A DNA stretch of 64,000 bases from Pedococcus badiiscoriae (lineage in GTDB: Bacteria; Actinomycetota; Actinomycetes; Actinomycetales; Dermatophilaceae), in contig NZ_JACCAB010000001.1 in the NCBI RefSeq assembly GCF_013408925.1, positions 620,001 to 684,000 of the forward strand. Reading direction: 5' to 3'. Under the pieces are notes generated by a model, which worked only from the letters and a program-made list of their open reading frames with translations, ran no database searches and had not been told where the DNA came from. Below, piece after piece: positions 1 through 7,894 of this stretch; positions within the stretch are counted from its first letter, which is position 1, and every line of letters begins with the position of its first letter. Made by a program: the position numbers and the translations under genes.

Positions 1-1098
1 CGCCATGGAGCCCTTGTCGTGGTACTCGAACGGTCCCTTCTCCGGCTTACCCGCGAGTCGGCGGTGGATCTGCTCGGCGGCGTACCGCGACCCCTGGATG
101 GCGACCTGCGCCACGCCCGGGTAGCCCTTGAGCGAGGCCATGTCACCGACGACGAACACCTCGGGGTGGCCGGGCAGCGTGAGGTCGTCGTTGACGGCGA
201 CCCGACCTGCCCGGTCGAGCTCTGCCCCGGACTGCGCAGCCAGCTGCGCGCCGAGCTCGGAGGCCTGGACACCGGCCGCCCACACCTTGCAGACGGACTC
301 GATGCGGCGGTGGGTGCCGTCGGCGTCCTCGACGTCGATGCCGGTGGCGTCGACCCCGGTCACCTTGGCGCCCAGCTGGACCTCGACGCCGATCTCGGCG
401 AGCCGCTGGGCGGCCTTGGCGCCGAGCTGGTCACCGAAGGCGCTCAGCACGGTGGGCGCGGCGTCGAGCAGCACGATGCGCGCCCGGCTCGTGTCGATGC
501 GGCGGAAGTCCCTGCGCAGGGTGCGGCGCGACAGCTCGGCGATCTGGCCGGCCATCTCCACCCCGGTCGGTCCGGCGCCCACGACGACGAACGTCATGAG
601 TCGCTCGATCTCCTTGGTGGTGCTCGCCAGCTCGGCCCACTCGAACGAGCTGAAGATGCGGCCACGGAGCTCGAGGGCGTCGTCGATCGACTTCATGCCG
701 GGGGCGAACTGGGCGAAGTGGTCGTTGCCGAAGTAGGACTGACCCGCCCCGGCCGCGACGAGCAGGGTGTCGTAGGGGGTCACCGTGTCGCGGTCGAGCA
801 CCCGGGAGGTCACCGTCTTCGCGGTGAGGTCGATGTGGGTCACGTTGCCGAGCAGGACGCGCGCATTGCGCTGCCGCGCAAGGACTTCACGCGTCGCCGG
901 AGCGATCTCCCCCTCGGAGAGGATCCCGGTGGCCACCTGGTAGAGCAGTGGCTGGAACAGGTGGTGCGTGGTCTTGGCGATCAGCGTGATGTCGACGTCG
1001 GCGTGCTTGAGCGCCTGCGTGCCGAACAGGCCGCCGAAACCGGATCCGACCACGACGACTCGGTGGCGGGGTGTTGCGGGTACCTGCTGCGCGGTCAT
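1..1098 (-). CDS. ndh: Type II NADH dehydrogenase (partial, C-terminus outside window)
   Basis: This is a single-subunit, non-proton-pumping NADH:quinone oxidoreductase that passes electrons from NADH to the membrane quinone pool. The visible 366 codons read without a stop to the left edge, so the C-terminal membrane-anchoring part is missing. The N-terminus (MTAQQVPATPRHRVVVVGSG) leads into the FAD-binding motif GSGFGG. A second dinucleotide motif, VVVGAGPTGVEMAGQ, sits in the NADH domain, and VFVVGDMAS is the late FAD-contacting motif. The ATG at 1098 is preceded by CAGGAGAG, a good ribosome site. No complex I genes are nearby. Other FAD/NAD-linked reductases share this fold, but the spacing and motif wording fit Ndh best. 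Confidence 0.9.
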   Translation of the reverse strand, partial: MTAQQVPATPRHRVVVVGSGFGGLFGTQALKHADVDITLIAKTTHHLFQPLLYQVATGILSEGEIAPATREVLARQRNARVLLGNVTHIDLTAKTVTSRVLDRDTVTPYDTLLVAAGAGQSYFGNDHFAQFAPGMKSIDDALELRGRIFSSFEWAELASTTKEIERLMTFVVVGAGPTGVEMAGQIAELSRRTLRRDFRRIDTSRARIVLLDAAPTVLSAFGDQLGAKAAQRLAEIGVEVQLGAKVTGVDATGIDVEDADGTHRRIESVCKVWAAGVQASELGAQLAAQSGAELDRAGRVAVNDDLTLPGHPEVFVVGDMASLKGYPGVAQVAIQGSRYAAEQIHRRLAGKPEKGPFEYHDKGSMA

Positions 1099-1123
1099 GC
1101 CAACACTCTCCTGTGAAAGTCGA

Positions 1124-1155
1124 AGGACGGCCACCCCGGGTGGGTGTGCCGTCCT
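1124..1155 (-). promoter_or_regulatory. Hairpin in the ndh 5' leader
   Basis: AGGACGGC at 1124-1131 pairs with GCCGTCCT at 1148-1155, with further pairing possible inside. It lies 26 bases upstream of the ndh start in the 221-base gap between ndh and the repair gene. I see no clear -35/-10 pair or Rex-type operator in that gap. The hairpin could be a leader structure or be incidental in GC-rich DNA. Confidence 0.3.
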
Positions 1156-1319
1156 CGCTGACGCGTGCTGTGAACCAGCCACTTTCGTCAACCACCTTAC
1201 GAGCCCGGGTATGCCGCCGCCACGCAGCTGTGCGGGGAATGCGATGCGCATCACGCCGTCGTCTCACGCCTTGGCGACCGAGTCTCAGGGAGGACCGAAT
1301 CTCGGAAGAGGACCGAGTC

Positions 1320-1832
1320 TCAGAAGAGGCGGTCGGCCTCGTCCGCGGGTGGCTCCTCCAGGCCGAGCAGGAAGCGCTTGCGCTCCAGTCCCCCGGCATA
1401 CCCGACGAGGGCGCCGTCGGCTCCGATGACTCGGTGGCACGGCACGATGATGCTGATGGGGTTGCGGCCGTTGGCCCAGCCGACCCGCTGGCTGAGGTTG
1501 ACGTCGCCGAGCACCCGGGCGAGGTCACCGTAGCTGCGGGTCTGGCCGTACGGGATCTCGCACAGCAGCGCCCAGACCCTCTGCTGGAAGTCGTCTCCCT
1601 CGGGCGCCAGGGGCAGCGAGAACTCGGTGCGTTCCCGGGCGAAGTACTCCGTGAGCTGGGCAGCGGCCTCACCCAGCACCGGGTCGCCAGACCCGTCCTC
1701 GGCGAGCACGCCCAGGCTCTCGTCCGACGGGTGGCGGTCGGGCAGGTCCATCAGGCACGCGACGAGGGCGCCGTCCTGCGCCACGAGGGTCAGCTCTCCG
1801 AGCGGTGAGGAGGTCACCAAGTGGCTGCGCAC
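1320..1832 (-). CDS. ogt: Methylated-DNA--protein-cysteine methyltransferase
   Basis: This is a suicide DNA-repair protein that moves the alkyl group from O6-alkylguanine to its own cysteine. The 170-residue length is normal for the single-domain Ogt/MGMT type. The active-site motif PCHRV is at residues 131-135, with the acceptor at Cys132. The helix-turn-helix region upstream (RSYGDLARVLGD, then VGWANGRNP) contains the expected DNA-binding Arg/Asn residues. It starts with GTG at 1832. No AdaA-type regulatory domain is attached. The HIT gene lies 65 bases upstream in the same orientation, so co-transcription is possible. Confidence 0.93.
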   Translation of the reverse strand: MRSHLVTSSPLGELTLVAQDGALVACLMDLPDRHPSDESLGVLAEDGSGDPVLGEAAAQLTEYFARERTEFSLPLAPEGDDFQQRVWALLCEIPYGQTRSYGDLARVLGDVNLSQRVGWANGRNPISIIVPCHRVIGADGALVGYAGGLERKRFLLGLEEPPADEADRLF

Positions 1833-1897
1833 GAGTCTGATCCTGCCAGCATCCCCCGACAGACGAGCGAGGCTCTGAACCCCGACCCCGACCCCGG

Positions 1898-2320
1898 TCA
1901 GGCGGGTGGTGGCGCGAGAACCGCGGCCAGCCGCGCGGCATACTCCTGCGCCTCGTCCTGCGAGGAGTACTTGGTGCGCGGCCAGAAGAAGCCCCGCAGC
2001 CCGTCACCCTTGGTCCGGGGCACGACGTGCACGTGCAGGTGTGGCACGGACTGCGACACCACGTTGTTCACGGCGACGAACGACCCTTGCGCCCCCAGGC
2101 CGCGCACGACCGCCGCGGACATCCGCTGGGCCGCCCCCATCAGGACCGGCAGCAGCTCCGCGGGGAGGTCGACGAGGGTGTCGACGTGGATCTTGGGGAC
2201 GAGCAGGACGTGGCCCTTGAAGACCGGCCGGGTGTCGAGGAAGCCCATCGTGAACGGCTCGTCGAGCACCACGGTCGCGGGCACCGCGCCGTCGACGATC
2301 CGGCAGAAGAGACAGTCCAC
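1898..2320 (-). CDS. HIT-family nucleotide hydrolase/transferase
   Basis: This is a histidine-triad protein of 140 residues. The triad HLHVHVV lies at residues 94-100, with His98 the expected nucleophile for nucleotidyl transfer. The N-terminus MDCLFCRIVDG carries the CxxC pair seen in Hint-like proteins, which are purine nucleoside phosphoramidases or diadenosine-polyphosphate hydrolases. The extension after the triad (GDGLRGFFWPRTKY) resembles actinobacterial HIT hydrolases. The start is GTG at 2320. The precise substrate cannot be read from sequence. Confidence 0.9.
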   Translation of the reverse strand: MDCLFCRIVDGAVPATVVLDEPFTMGFLDTRPVFKGHVLLVPKIHVDTLVDLPAELLPVLMGAAQRMSAAVVRGLGAQGSFVAVNNVVSQSVPHLHVHVVPRTKGDGLRGFFWPRTKYSSQDEAQEYAARLAAVLAPPPA

Positions 2321-2349
2321 GGCCGGACTCTAGCCCCGCGCCCCGTGGG

Positions 2350-3051
2350 TCAGTGCCGGTGCGAGCCGCCCCCGTGCTTCGAGGACGGAGCCTTCTGCCG
2401 GTGGCTGTCTCCGGTCGCGTGAGCGGTCGCGGAGTGCCGGGCGTGGTGGTCCACCGGACCGCCCCCGTTCACGTCGGCGTGCTGGTCGTCACTGCCGACC
2501 CCGTCGTGGTGGTTGGCCGCCGCGATCGGGTTGGCCGTGTGCGTCCCGCTCGCCGTGTGCGTCCCGCCGGCCGGGTCGGCGGCATCTGCGGTGTCCGACG
2601 CCTCGGGGTGCGTGGTCTCGGTGTCCGTCGAGGTCTCGGTGTCCGTCGAGGGCTCACCCGACGGGGTCTCGGTCTCGGTGGCCTGCGACGTCGTCGAGGT
2701 GTCGCCCGGGTCGTCCTGCCGGACCTGGGCCGGCTCACGGTGGTGGCCGCCACCGGTCGCGGCCACGGCCACGCCGCCCATGGTGGCGAGCGCGAGTGCG
2801 GCGCCCACGGCGACGGCGACACGGCTGGCACGGCGGATGGGAAGTCGGACAACGGTCACGAGGTCGCTCCTGGAGAGGGGGGTGGCGCCGGCGCCCTGAC
2901 CGATGGGGTCGTCCAAGAACGCGGCCAGCTCGGCGCTGGCCGCCACCGGTCCGTGGGATGCCACGGCGCGCAACGCCTCGACGGCTGGCGCCGCCGGGTC
3001 GCTGGCGGGCACGTGCAGTCCGCGGGAGGTGAGGTCTTCGGGTTCAGGCAT
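2350..3051 (-). CDS. Probable anti-sigma factor or membrane partner of the ECF sigma factor
   Basis: This 233-residue protein starts 8 bases inside the end of the sigma-factor gene, which indicates translational coupling. Residues 1-70 are cytoplasmic and contain no obvious zinc-binding HxxxCxxC motif. One hydrophobic segment follows at about 77-97 (VAVAVGAALALATMGGVAVA). Residues about 100-233 form a low-complexity Thr/Asp/Glu/His-rich tail on the outside, ending in KHGGGSHRH. The layout of short cytosolic part, single membrane span and disordered exterior matches small anti-sigma factors. I see no recognised domain, so the role rests on coupling and topology. The His-rich tail could bind metal. 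Confidence 0.55.
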   Translation of the reverse strand: MPEPEDLTSRGLHVPASDPAAPAVEALRAVASHGPVAASAELAAFLDDPIGQGAGATPLSRSDLVTVVRLPIRRASRVAVAVGAALALATMGGVAVAATGGGHHREPAQVRQDDPGDTSTTSQATETETPSGEPSTDTETSTDTETTHPEASDTADAADPAGGTHTASGTHTANPIAAANHHDGVGSDDQHADVNGGGPVDHHARHSATAHATGDSHRQKAPSSKHGGGSHRH

Positions 3052-3628
3052 GTCGGGGGTTCAATCGAGCGAGCACGTCCGAGGGATACGGCCCGGGCGA
3101 GAGCTTTCGCCGCAGCCCCGCCAGGCCGCGGTGCTGGAGCGACTTCACCGCGCCCAGGTCCTTGCCGAGCACCGCGGCGGTCTCCTCCAGGGTCAGGTCG
3201 GCCACCACGCGCAGCACGAGCACGGACCGCTGGTCCGGCGTGAGGGTGTCGAGCACCTCGAGCACGTGGGTCTGCGCGAGGAGCGCCAGGGCGGTGCTCT
3301 CGGCCGAGGGCACCGACGGATCGGGTCCGGCGTCGTCCAACGTCAGCCAGGGTCCACGACGGGTCCGCTGGCGGTGCCAGTCGACCTGCCTGCGGTGCGC
3401 CACGGTGAAGACCAGGGCACGGAAGGCTGCGCCCTCGCCCGAGATGCGCCCGATCTGTCGGAACACCGCGAGGAACACCTCGCTCGTGACGTCCTCCACG
3501 TCCGCGACGCCGTGCCAGCGCAGGTACCCGGCCACCCGCGGGGAGAGCTCCTGCCACAGCCGCCCGAAGGCGGCTCCGTCACCCTCCCTCGCCGCGGCGA
3601 CGGCAGCGTCCAGCCCGGCAGCGTCCAC
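3044..3628 (-). CDS. ECF-type RNA polymerase sigma factor
   Basis: This 194-residue protein contains only sigma regions 2 and 4. Region 2 spans about residues 18-92 (EDVTSEVFLAVFRQIGRI followed by FRALVFTVAHRRQVDWHRQR). Region 4 spans about 125-185 and has the helix-turn-helix LTLEETAAVLGKDLGAVKSL. It starts with GTG at 3628. Its stop codon lies inside the coupled partner gene, so the pair forms a sigma/anti-sigma unit. The lipid-modification operon ends 105 bases upstream in the same orientation. Sigma factors of this kind control such operons elsewhere (for example LitS in Streptomyces and RpoE in Rhodobacter), so a shared regulon is plausible but not shown here. Confidence 0.9.
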   Translation of the reverse strand: MDAAGLDAAVAAAREGDGAAFGRLWQELSPRVAGYLRWHGVADVEDVTSEVFLAVFRQIGRISGEGAAFRALVFTVAHRRQVDWHRQRTRRGPWLTLDDAGPDPSVPSAESTALALLAQTHVLEVLDTLTPDQRSVLVLRVVADLTLEETAAVLGKDLGAVKSLQHRGLAGLRRKLSPGPYPSDVLARLNPRHA

Positions 3629-3733
3629 CGAAGTCCACCTCCGCTCACCCGACTCGTGGCGCCCTGCCCGCCAATCGAGGACAGTAGCGGTTCTGGCGTG
3701 GGTTTGCGGGAGTTTGCCCCCGTCTGGTGCGGG

Positions 3734-4519
3734 TCAGCGCCGTGGCGGGCGCGGCAGGAAGTAGCTGGTGCGCTGCTGGTAGGCCGCGTAGCCCGGGCGT
3801 TCGGCCATGTGCTTCTCGAGGAGCCGCGCCCCTGTCGCGAACACGAGGAAGTAGGTCATGGCCACCGGCGACAGCACCGTCAGGACACCGGGCCAGGCGC
3901 TCGCCGCGACCAGCCAGATCCCCCACCAGACGCAGGAGTCGCCGAAGTAGTTGGGGTGGCGCGTCCAGGACCAGAGCCCGCGGTCCATCACCGTGCCCTT
4001 GTTCGCGGGGTCGGCCTTGAAGTCCTTCAGCTGCTTGTCCCCCAGCGCCTCGAAGGTGACCCCGAGCAGCCAGAGCAGGAGCCCGACGGCAGCCACGGGG
4101 ACGACCCCCGTGCCGCTCGCCGCGCTGACCTGGATCGGCAGCGAGACGAACCACACCGCCAGCCCCTGGACTCCGTACACCTTGCGGATCGCGACCAGCG
4201 TCGGGTTGCCGCTCTCCTGCGCCAGCATCTGCGCGTAGCGCGGGTCCTCACCCTTGCCGTGGTTGCGCTGGTGCATGTGCCTGGCCAGCCGCAGCCCCCA
4301 CAGGGCGACGACGACGAACAGCAGCAGCCGACGCCAGCCCGCGCCGTCGCCCACCAGAGCAGCTACCGCGGCGACGACCACGAACCCCAGACCCCACGTC
4401 GTGTCGACGACGCTGACCCGGCCCTGGCGATGGCCCTCGACAGCGGTGCCGACCATGAGCACGACGACGGCCAGGAGTGAAAAGCCGGCCACCGCAAGGA
4501 AGTTCGTGGTGTCGAACAT
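3734..4519 (-). CDS. DUF1295 / steroid 5-alpha-reductase-like membrane enzyme
   Basis: This 261-residue polytopic membrane protein has about six to seven hydrophobic segments. The family signature lies near the C-terminus: LWSWTRHPNYFGDSCVWWG around residues 180-200, then the conserved LEKHMAERPGYAAYQQRTSYF. DUF1295 proteins belong to the isoprenylcysteine methyltransferase/5-alpha-reductase fold, which acts on lipid substrates at the membrane. Its ATG shares one base with the stop of the preceding methyltransferase gene (TGATG), placing it last in the lipid operon. It may reduce or modify the methylated acyl chain, but no biochemical role can be read directly. Confidence 0.85.
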   Translation of the reverse strand: MFDTTNFLAVAGFSLLAVVVLMVGTAVEGHRQGRVSVVDTTWGLGFVVVAAVAALVGDGAGWRRLLLFVVVALWGLRLARHMHQRNHGKGEDPRYAQMLAQESGNPTLVAIRKVYGVQGLAVWFVSLPIQVSAASGTGVVPVAAVGLLLWLLGVTFEALGDKQLKDFKADPANKGTVMDRGLWSWTRHPNYFGDSCVWWGIWLVAASAWPGVLTVLSPVAMTYFLVFATGARLLEKHMAERPGYAAYQQRTSYFLPRPPRR

Positions 4520-5832
4520 CAGGACCAGGCCGCCGGACGCACCGGCTCGAGCTCGGAGGCGCCGTCGTCCGGGCGGACGGCGAGGATCTGGTCGACTCCC
4601 ATGCGGCCGTCGCGGAAAGCCATCGCGCCGCCGACGAGGTAGAGCCGCCAGACCCGGGCCACCTCCTCGCCGACGAGGCCGACGACCTGGTCGATGTTGT
4701 CCTCGAACGTGCGGTGCCAGGCGGCCACGGTGCGCACGTAGTGCTCGCGCAGGGCGTGCACGTCGCGCACCTCCAGACCCGAGCTCTCGATGAGGTCGAC
4801 GGTCTCGCCCACCGGGCGCATGTGCATGTCCGGGGCGATGAACGACTCGATGAACGGCCCGCCCCCGGGATGGCGGCCGCGGCGCGACATCTGCTGCACC
4901 AGGACGCGACCACCGGGACGCACGCGGTCGTGCAGCACCGCGGCATACGTCCGGTAGTTGCGCTGGCCCACGTGCTCGCCCATCTCGAGCGACACGACCG
5001 CGTCGAACCCGTCGTCAGGCACCTCCCGGTAGTCCTGCAGCCGGATCTCCACGCGGTCCTGGAGCCCGCGCTCCGCGATCCGCGCATCGATGAACTTCTT
5101 CTGCTCGGCCGCGATGGTCACCCCGGTGACCCGCGCGCCGAAGTGCTCCGCGGCATACAGGCTCATGGAGCCCCAGCCGCAGCCGACGTCGAGCAGCCTG
5201 GACTCCGGGCCCAGCCCGAGCTTGTGCCCCGCCAGCTCGAACTTGTCGCGCTGGGCGTCCTCGACGGTGTAGTCGGAGGCGGTGGACCGCCAGTAGCCGC
5301 AGGAGTAGGCCATGTGCGGATCGAGGATGAGGCTGTAGAAGTCGTTGGACAGGTCGTAGTGGTGGTGGATGGCCTCACGGTCACGCCCCACGCTGTGCAG
5401 GCGGCCCTTCAGCACCGCCTGGCTGGCCGGAGCCGGCAACGGGAGCCCGATGGCGCCGGCCGAGCGGGCGACCTTGAGCAGCGCGGCGATCGCCGCAGGA
5501 GTGGGCCGTATGCCGCTGAGCTGCCGCTGCTGGGCCACCGACCACACGTGCGTGAGGGCTGCATCGAGGTCGCCCTCGACATCGAGCTCGCCGGTGACGT
5601 AGGCCTGGGCCGCCCCGAGCTCCCCCGGGTGGCGCAGCAGCCGACGCAGCGCCCGCGGCGACCGCAGGGTGACGTGCGGCGCGTCGGCGGGGCCCGCCGC
5701 GCTGCCGTCCCAGGCGCTGAGGCGCACGGGCAGGTCACCGCCCACGAAGGGTGCCAGCGCGGCGGCGATCTCGCCCGCGATGCCGGATGCCTCAGCGGCA
5801 GTAGGGGACTCGACTCTGTCCATGGTGGTCAT
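4519..5832 (-). CDS. Cyclopropane-fatty-acyl-phospholipid synthase family methyltransferase (copy 2)
   Basis: This SAM-dependent enzyme methylates or cyclopropanates double bonds of phospholipid acyl chains. It has 437 residues. I chose the ATG at 5832 (MTTMDRVES) because it overlaps the stop of the upstream gene as ATGA. The open frame continues further upstream but inside the neighbouring coding sequence. The acyl-lipid motif HYDLSNDFYSLILDPHMAYS is followed by the SAM-binding motif LLDVGCGWGSMSLYAAEHFG and VSLEMGEHVGQ. The N-terminal 130 residues form the lipid-binding region. Two different copies lie in tandem, so they may act on different substrates or positions. Confidence 0.9.
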   Translation of the reverse strand: MTTMDRVESPTAAEASGIAGEIAAALAPFVGGDLPVRLSAWDGSAAGPADAPHVTLRSPRALRRLLRHPGELGAAQAYVTGELDVEGDLDAALTHVWSVAQQRQLSGIRPTPAAIAALLKVARSAGAIGLPLPAPASQAVLKGRLHSVGRDREAIHHHYDLSNDFYSLILDPHMAYSCGYWRSTASDYTVEDAQRDKFELAGHKLGLGPESRLLDVGCGWGSMSLYAAEHFGARVTGVTIAAEQKKFIDARIAERGLQDRVEIRLQDYREVPDDGFDAVVSLEMGEHVGQRNYRTYAAVLHDRVRPGGRVLVQQMSRRGRHPGGGPFIESFIAPDMHMRPVGETVDLIESSGLEVRDVHALREHYVRTVAAWHRTFEDNIDQVVGLVGEEVARVWRLYLVGGAMAFRDGRMGVDQILAVRPDDGASELEPVRPAAWS

Positions 5833-7166
5833 CGGCCCTGCTCCCGCTCCAGGACGAGCTGTTGGACGTCGAGGTAGCCCGAGCGGAAACCGGCCCGCGA
5901 GTACTCGAGGTAGAAGTGCCACATGCGGTCGAACACCTCGTCGAACCCGAGCGTGCGGACCCGGTCGAGGGAGGACAGGAAGCGCTCGTCCCAGAGCCGC
6001 AGCGTCTCGGCGTAGTGCTGCCCGAACGACAGTCGCTCGCTGACGTGCAGGGTGGTGTGGTCGCGGTTGACGTCGACGATCGCCTCGGTCGAGGGGAGGA
6101 ACCCGCCGGGGAAGATGTACTTGTTGATCCACGTGTAGGTGTACTTCGTGGCCACCATCCGGTCGTGCGGCATGGTGATCGCCTGGATGGCGACCTTGCC
6201 GCCGGGCGCCAGCACGCTGTCGATCTTGCGGAAGTACTCCGCCCAGTACTGGTGCCCCACGGCCTCGATCATCTCGACGGACACGACGGCGTCGAACTCA
6301 CCCTCGACCAGGCGGTAGTCGAGCAGCTCGACCGACACGGCGTCGCTGTACCCCGCGGCGGCGATGCGCTCACGCGCGAGGGCCTGCTGCTCGCTCGAGA
6401 GCGTCACCGACAGCACGGTGGCGCCCCGGGCGGCGGCGCGGATGGCGAGCTCACCCCAGCCCGTGCCGATCTCCAGGACGCGGGAGCCCTGGGCCACCCC
6501 GGCGGAGTCCAGCATCCGGTCGACCTTGCGACGCTGGGCGTCCGCGAGCTGGTCCCAGGTGGGCGCCAGCCGCGGAGTGCTCGTGGTGACGCTCTCCCCC
6601 GCGACGGCGTGACCCGACTGCTCGTCGCCGGTGAACAGCGCCGAGGAGTAGCTGAGGGTGGCGTCGAGGAACGTGGCGAACATGTCGTTGGACAGGTCGT
6701 AGTGCCGGGCGATGTTGCTGCGGGTGTTCTGCGTCGTGTTCCGCTCGGTGCGCGGCGCACGGGCGACGTAGAAGGCGCGGAGCTTCTGCAGCGGCTCGGG
6801 GATCAGGGTGCCCATCTGGGCGGCGAACACCTCGAGCAGGCCGCCGAGGTCGTCGGCGTGCCAGTCGCCCGCCATGTACGACTCGCCGAAGCCGATGAGT
6901 CCCCCCGCCCCGAGCGCCGCGAAGAAAGCGTCGGGGCGGTCGAGGACCATGAGCGGCGCCTGGGGGTCGGTGGCGGCACCGCCCACGATGGCCTCACGGC
7001 CGAGCTGGATGCGGACCGGCAGGCGCCGCGCGACGGAGAGGAAGATCCGGCGGGCGACGGCGCCCTCGACGGCCCGCCGCGCCTTGGCGCGGCGGGCGGT
7101 CAGGTCGGGCCAGCGGCTGGCGTCGATCACGGGCCGGGTGGACAGGCGTGCGGCGGCGGTGGTCAC
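5829..7166 (-). CDS. Cyclopropane-fatty-acyl-phospholipid synthase family methyltransferase (copy 1)
   Basis: This is a SAM-dependent lipid methyltransferase of 445 residues. The start is GTG at 7166 (VTTAAARLSTR), which overlaps the DUF1365 stop as GTGA. An ATG further upstream would lie inside that gene. It carries HYDLSNDMFATFLDATLSYS, the SAM motif VLEIGTGWGELAIRAA, and VSVEMIEAVGHQYWAEYF, the last typical of CFA synthases. The C-terminal FGQHYAETLRLWDERF and MWHFYLEYSRAGFRSGYLDV are family hallmarks. It differs markedly from the following copy, so this is not a recent duplication. Methyl-branched or furan fatty-acid products are alternatives to a cyclopropane. Confidence 0.92.
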   Translation of the reverse strand: MTTAAARLSTRPVIDASRWPDLTARRAKARRAVEGAVARRIFLSVARRLPVRIQLGREAIVGGAATDPQAPLMVLDRPDAFFAALGAGGLIGFGESYMAGDWHADDLGGLLEVFAAQMGTLIPEPLQKLRAFYVARAPRTERNTTQNTRSNIARHYDLSNDMFATFLDATLSYSSALFTGDEQSGHAVAGESVTTSTPRLAPTWDQLADAQRRKVDRMLDSAGVAQGSRVLEIGTGWGELAIRAAARGATVLSVTLSSEQQALARERIAAAGYSDAVSVELLDYRLVEGEFDAVVSVEMIEAVGHQYWAEYFRKIDSVLAPGGKVAIQAITMPHDRMVATKYTYTWINKYIFPGGFLPSTEAIVDVNRDHTTLHVSERLSFGQHYAETLRLWDERFLSSLDRVRTLGFDEVFDRMWHFYLEYSRAGFRSGYLDVQQLVLEREQGR

Positions 7167-7894
7167 TGGACGGCCTCCTGGTGGTGGGAAGGGCGCGGTT
7201 GCACCGGAAGGCGGCGCAACCACAGGCGGATGCCGAGCCAGCGGATCCGCGCTGCGACGGCAAGGGGTTCGAGGGGTTGGGTGATCGCGAGCCGCACGAC
7301 CGTGGCGGTCCGCACCGGCAGGGCGCGTCCACGCAGGCCGGCCACGAACGGGTCCTGACCCGGGCGTTCGAGGACGACCCGGACGTGGACCTTGTCACCG
7401 GGAGCCGGGATGGTCAGCCGGTAGCGGCCGGACACGTCGTTGAACGGGCTGACGTACAGGGCTTTGTCCACCTCGGCGTGACCGTGCTCGTCGGCGTGCA
7501 CGAGGTACGCATGCCGGTCGCCGTAGGTGTTGTGGACCTCCACGACGTTGCAGGCGAGGCGGCCGTCAGGGGTGTGGCACCAGTAGACGCTGATCGGGTT
7601 GAACACCGTGCCGAGGACGCGAGGCATCGTCAGCATGAGGATCTGGCCGCCCTCGAGGTCGACGCCCTGGGTGGCCAGGAAGGTGTCGAGGTTCTCGCGC
7701 AGGCTGCGCGCCGCAGTGCCCAGGTGGTCACGGGACTCGAAGCTGGCGAGCCGGCGGAGCAGACCCAGGCGCGGCAGGTCGTCGAGGTCCACCAGCCAGG
7801 TGTGGCTGCGGTTGGTGAACCGGTGCTGGATCGGCGACGTGCGCGAGTGGACGATCGAGGTCGCGTAGATGCGCGTGGACGCAGAGGCCTTCAC
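7163..7894 (-). CDS. DUF1365 protein (lipid operon)
   Basis: This 243-residue protein matches the DUF1365 family. It begins with YATSIVHSRTSPIQHRFTNR and contains VLGTVFNPISVYWCH and the conserved NTYGDRHAYLV. Members almost always lie between an FAD amine-oxidase-like protein and a CFA synthase, as here and as in the mycobacterial Rv0447c-Rv0449c region. The biochemical activity is not established to my knowledge. The start is GTG at 7894, overlapping the upstream stop as GTGA, and its stop overlaps the next start in the same way. No membrane segment or signal peptide is evident. Confidence 0.88.
   Translation of the reverse strand: MKASASTRIYATSIVHSRTSPIQHRFTNRSHTWLVDLDDLPRLGLLRRLASFESRDHLGTAARSLRENLDTFLATQGVDLEGGQILMLTMPRVLGTVFNPISVYWCHTPDGRLACNVVEVHNTYGDRHAYLVHADEHGHAEVDKALYVSPFNDVSGRYRLTIPAPGDKVHVRVVLERPGQDPFVAGLRGRALPVRTATVVRLAITQPLEPLAVAARIRWLGIRLWLRRLPVQPRPSHHQEAVQ

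Noticed and set aside
1099..1319. Rex (NADH-responsive) operator in front of ndh
   Set aside because: TGTGAA appears near 1171 but no matching inverted half-site lies at the required distance.
3343..6132. Alternative upstream extensions of the sigma factor and methyltransferase genes
   Set aside because: The extra residues fall inside neighbouring genes and lack family similarity; the overlapping ATGA/GTGA starts are better supported.
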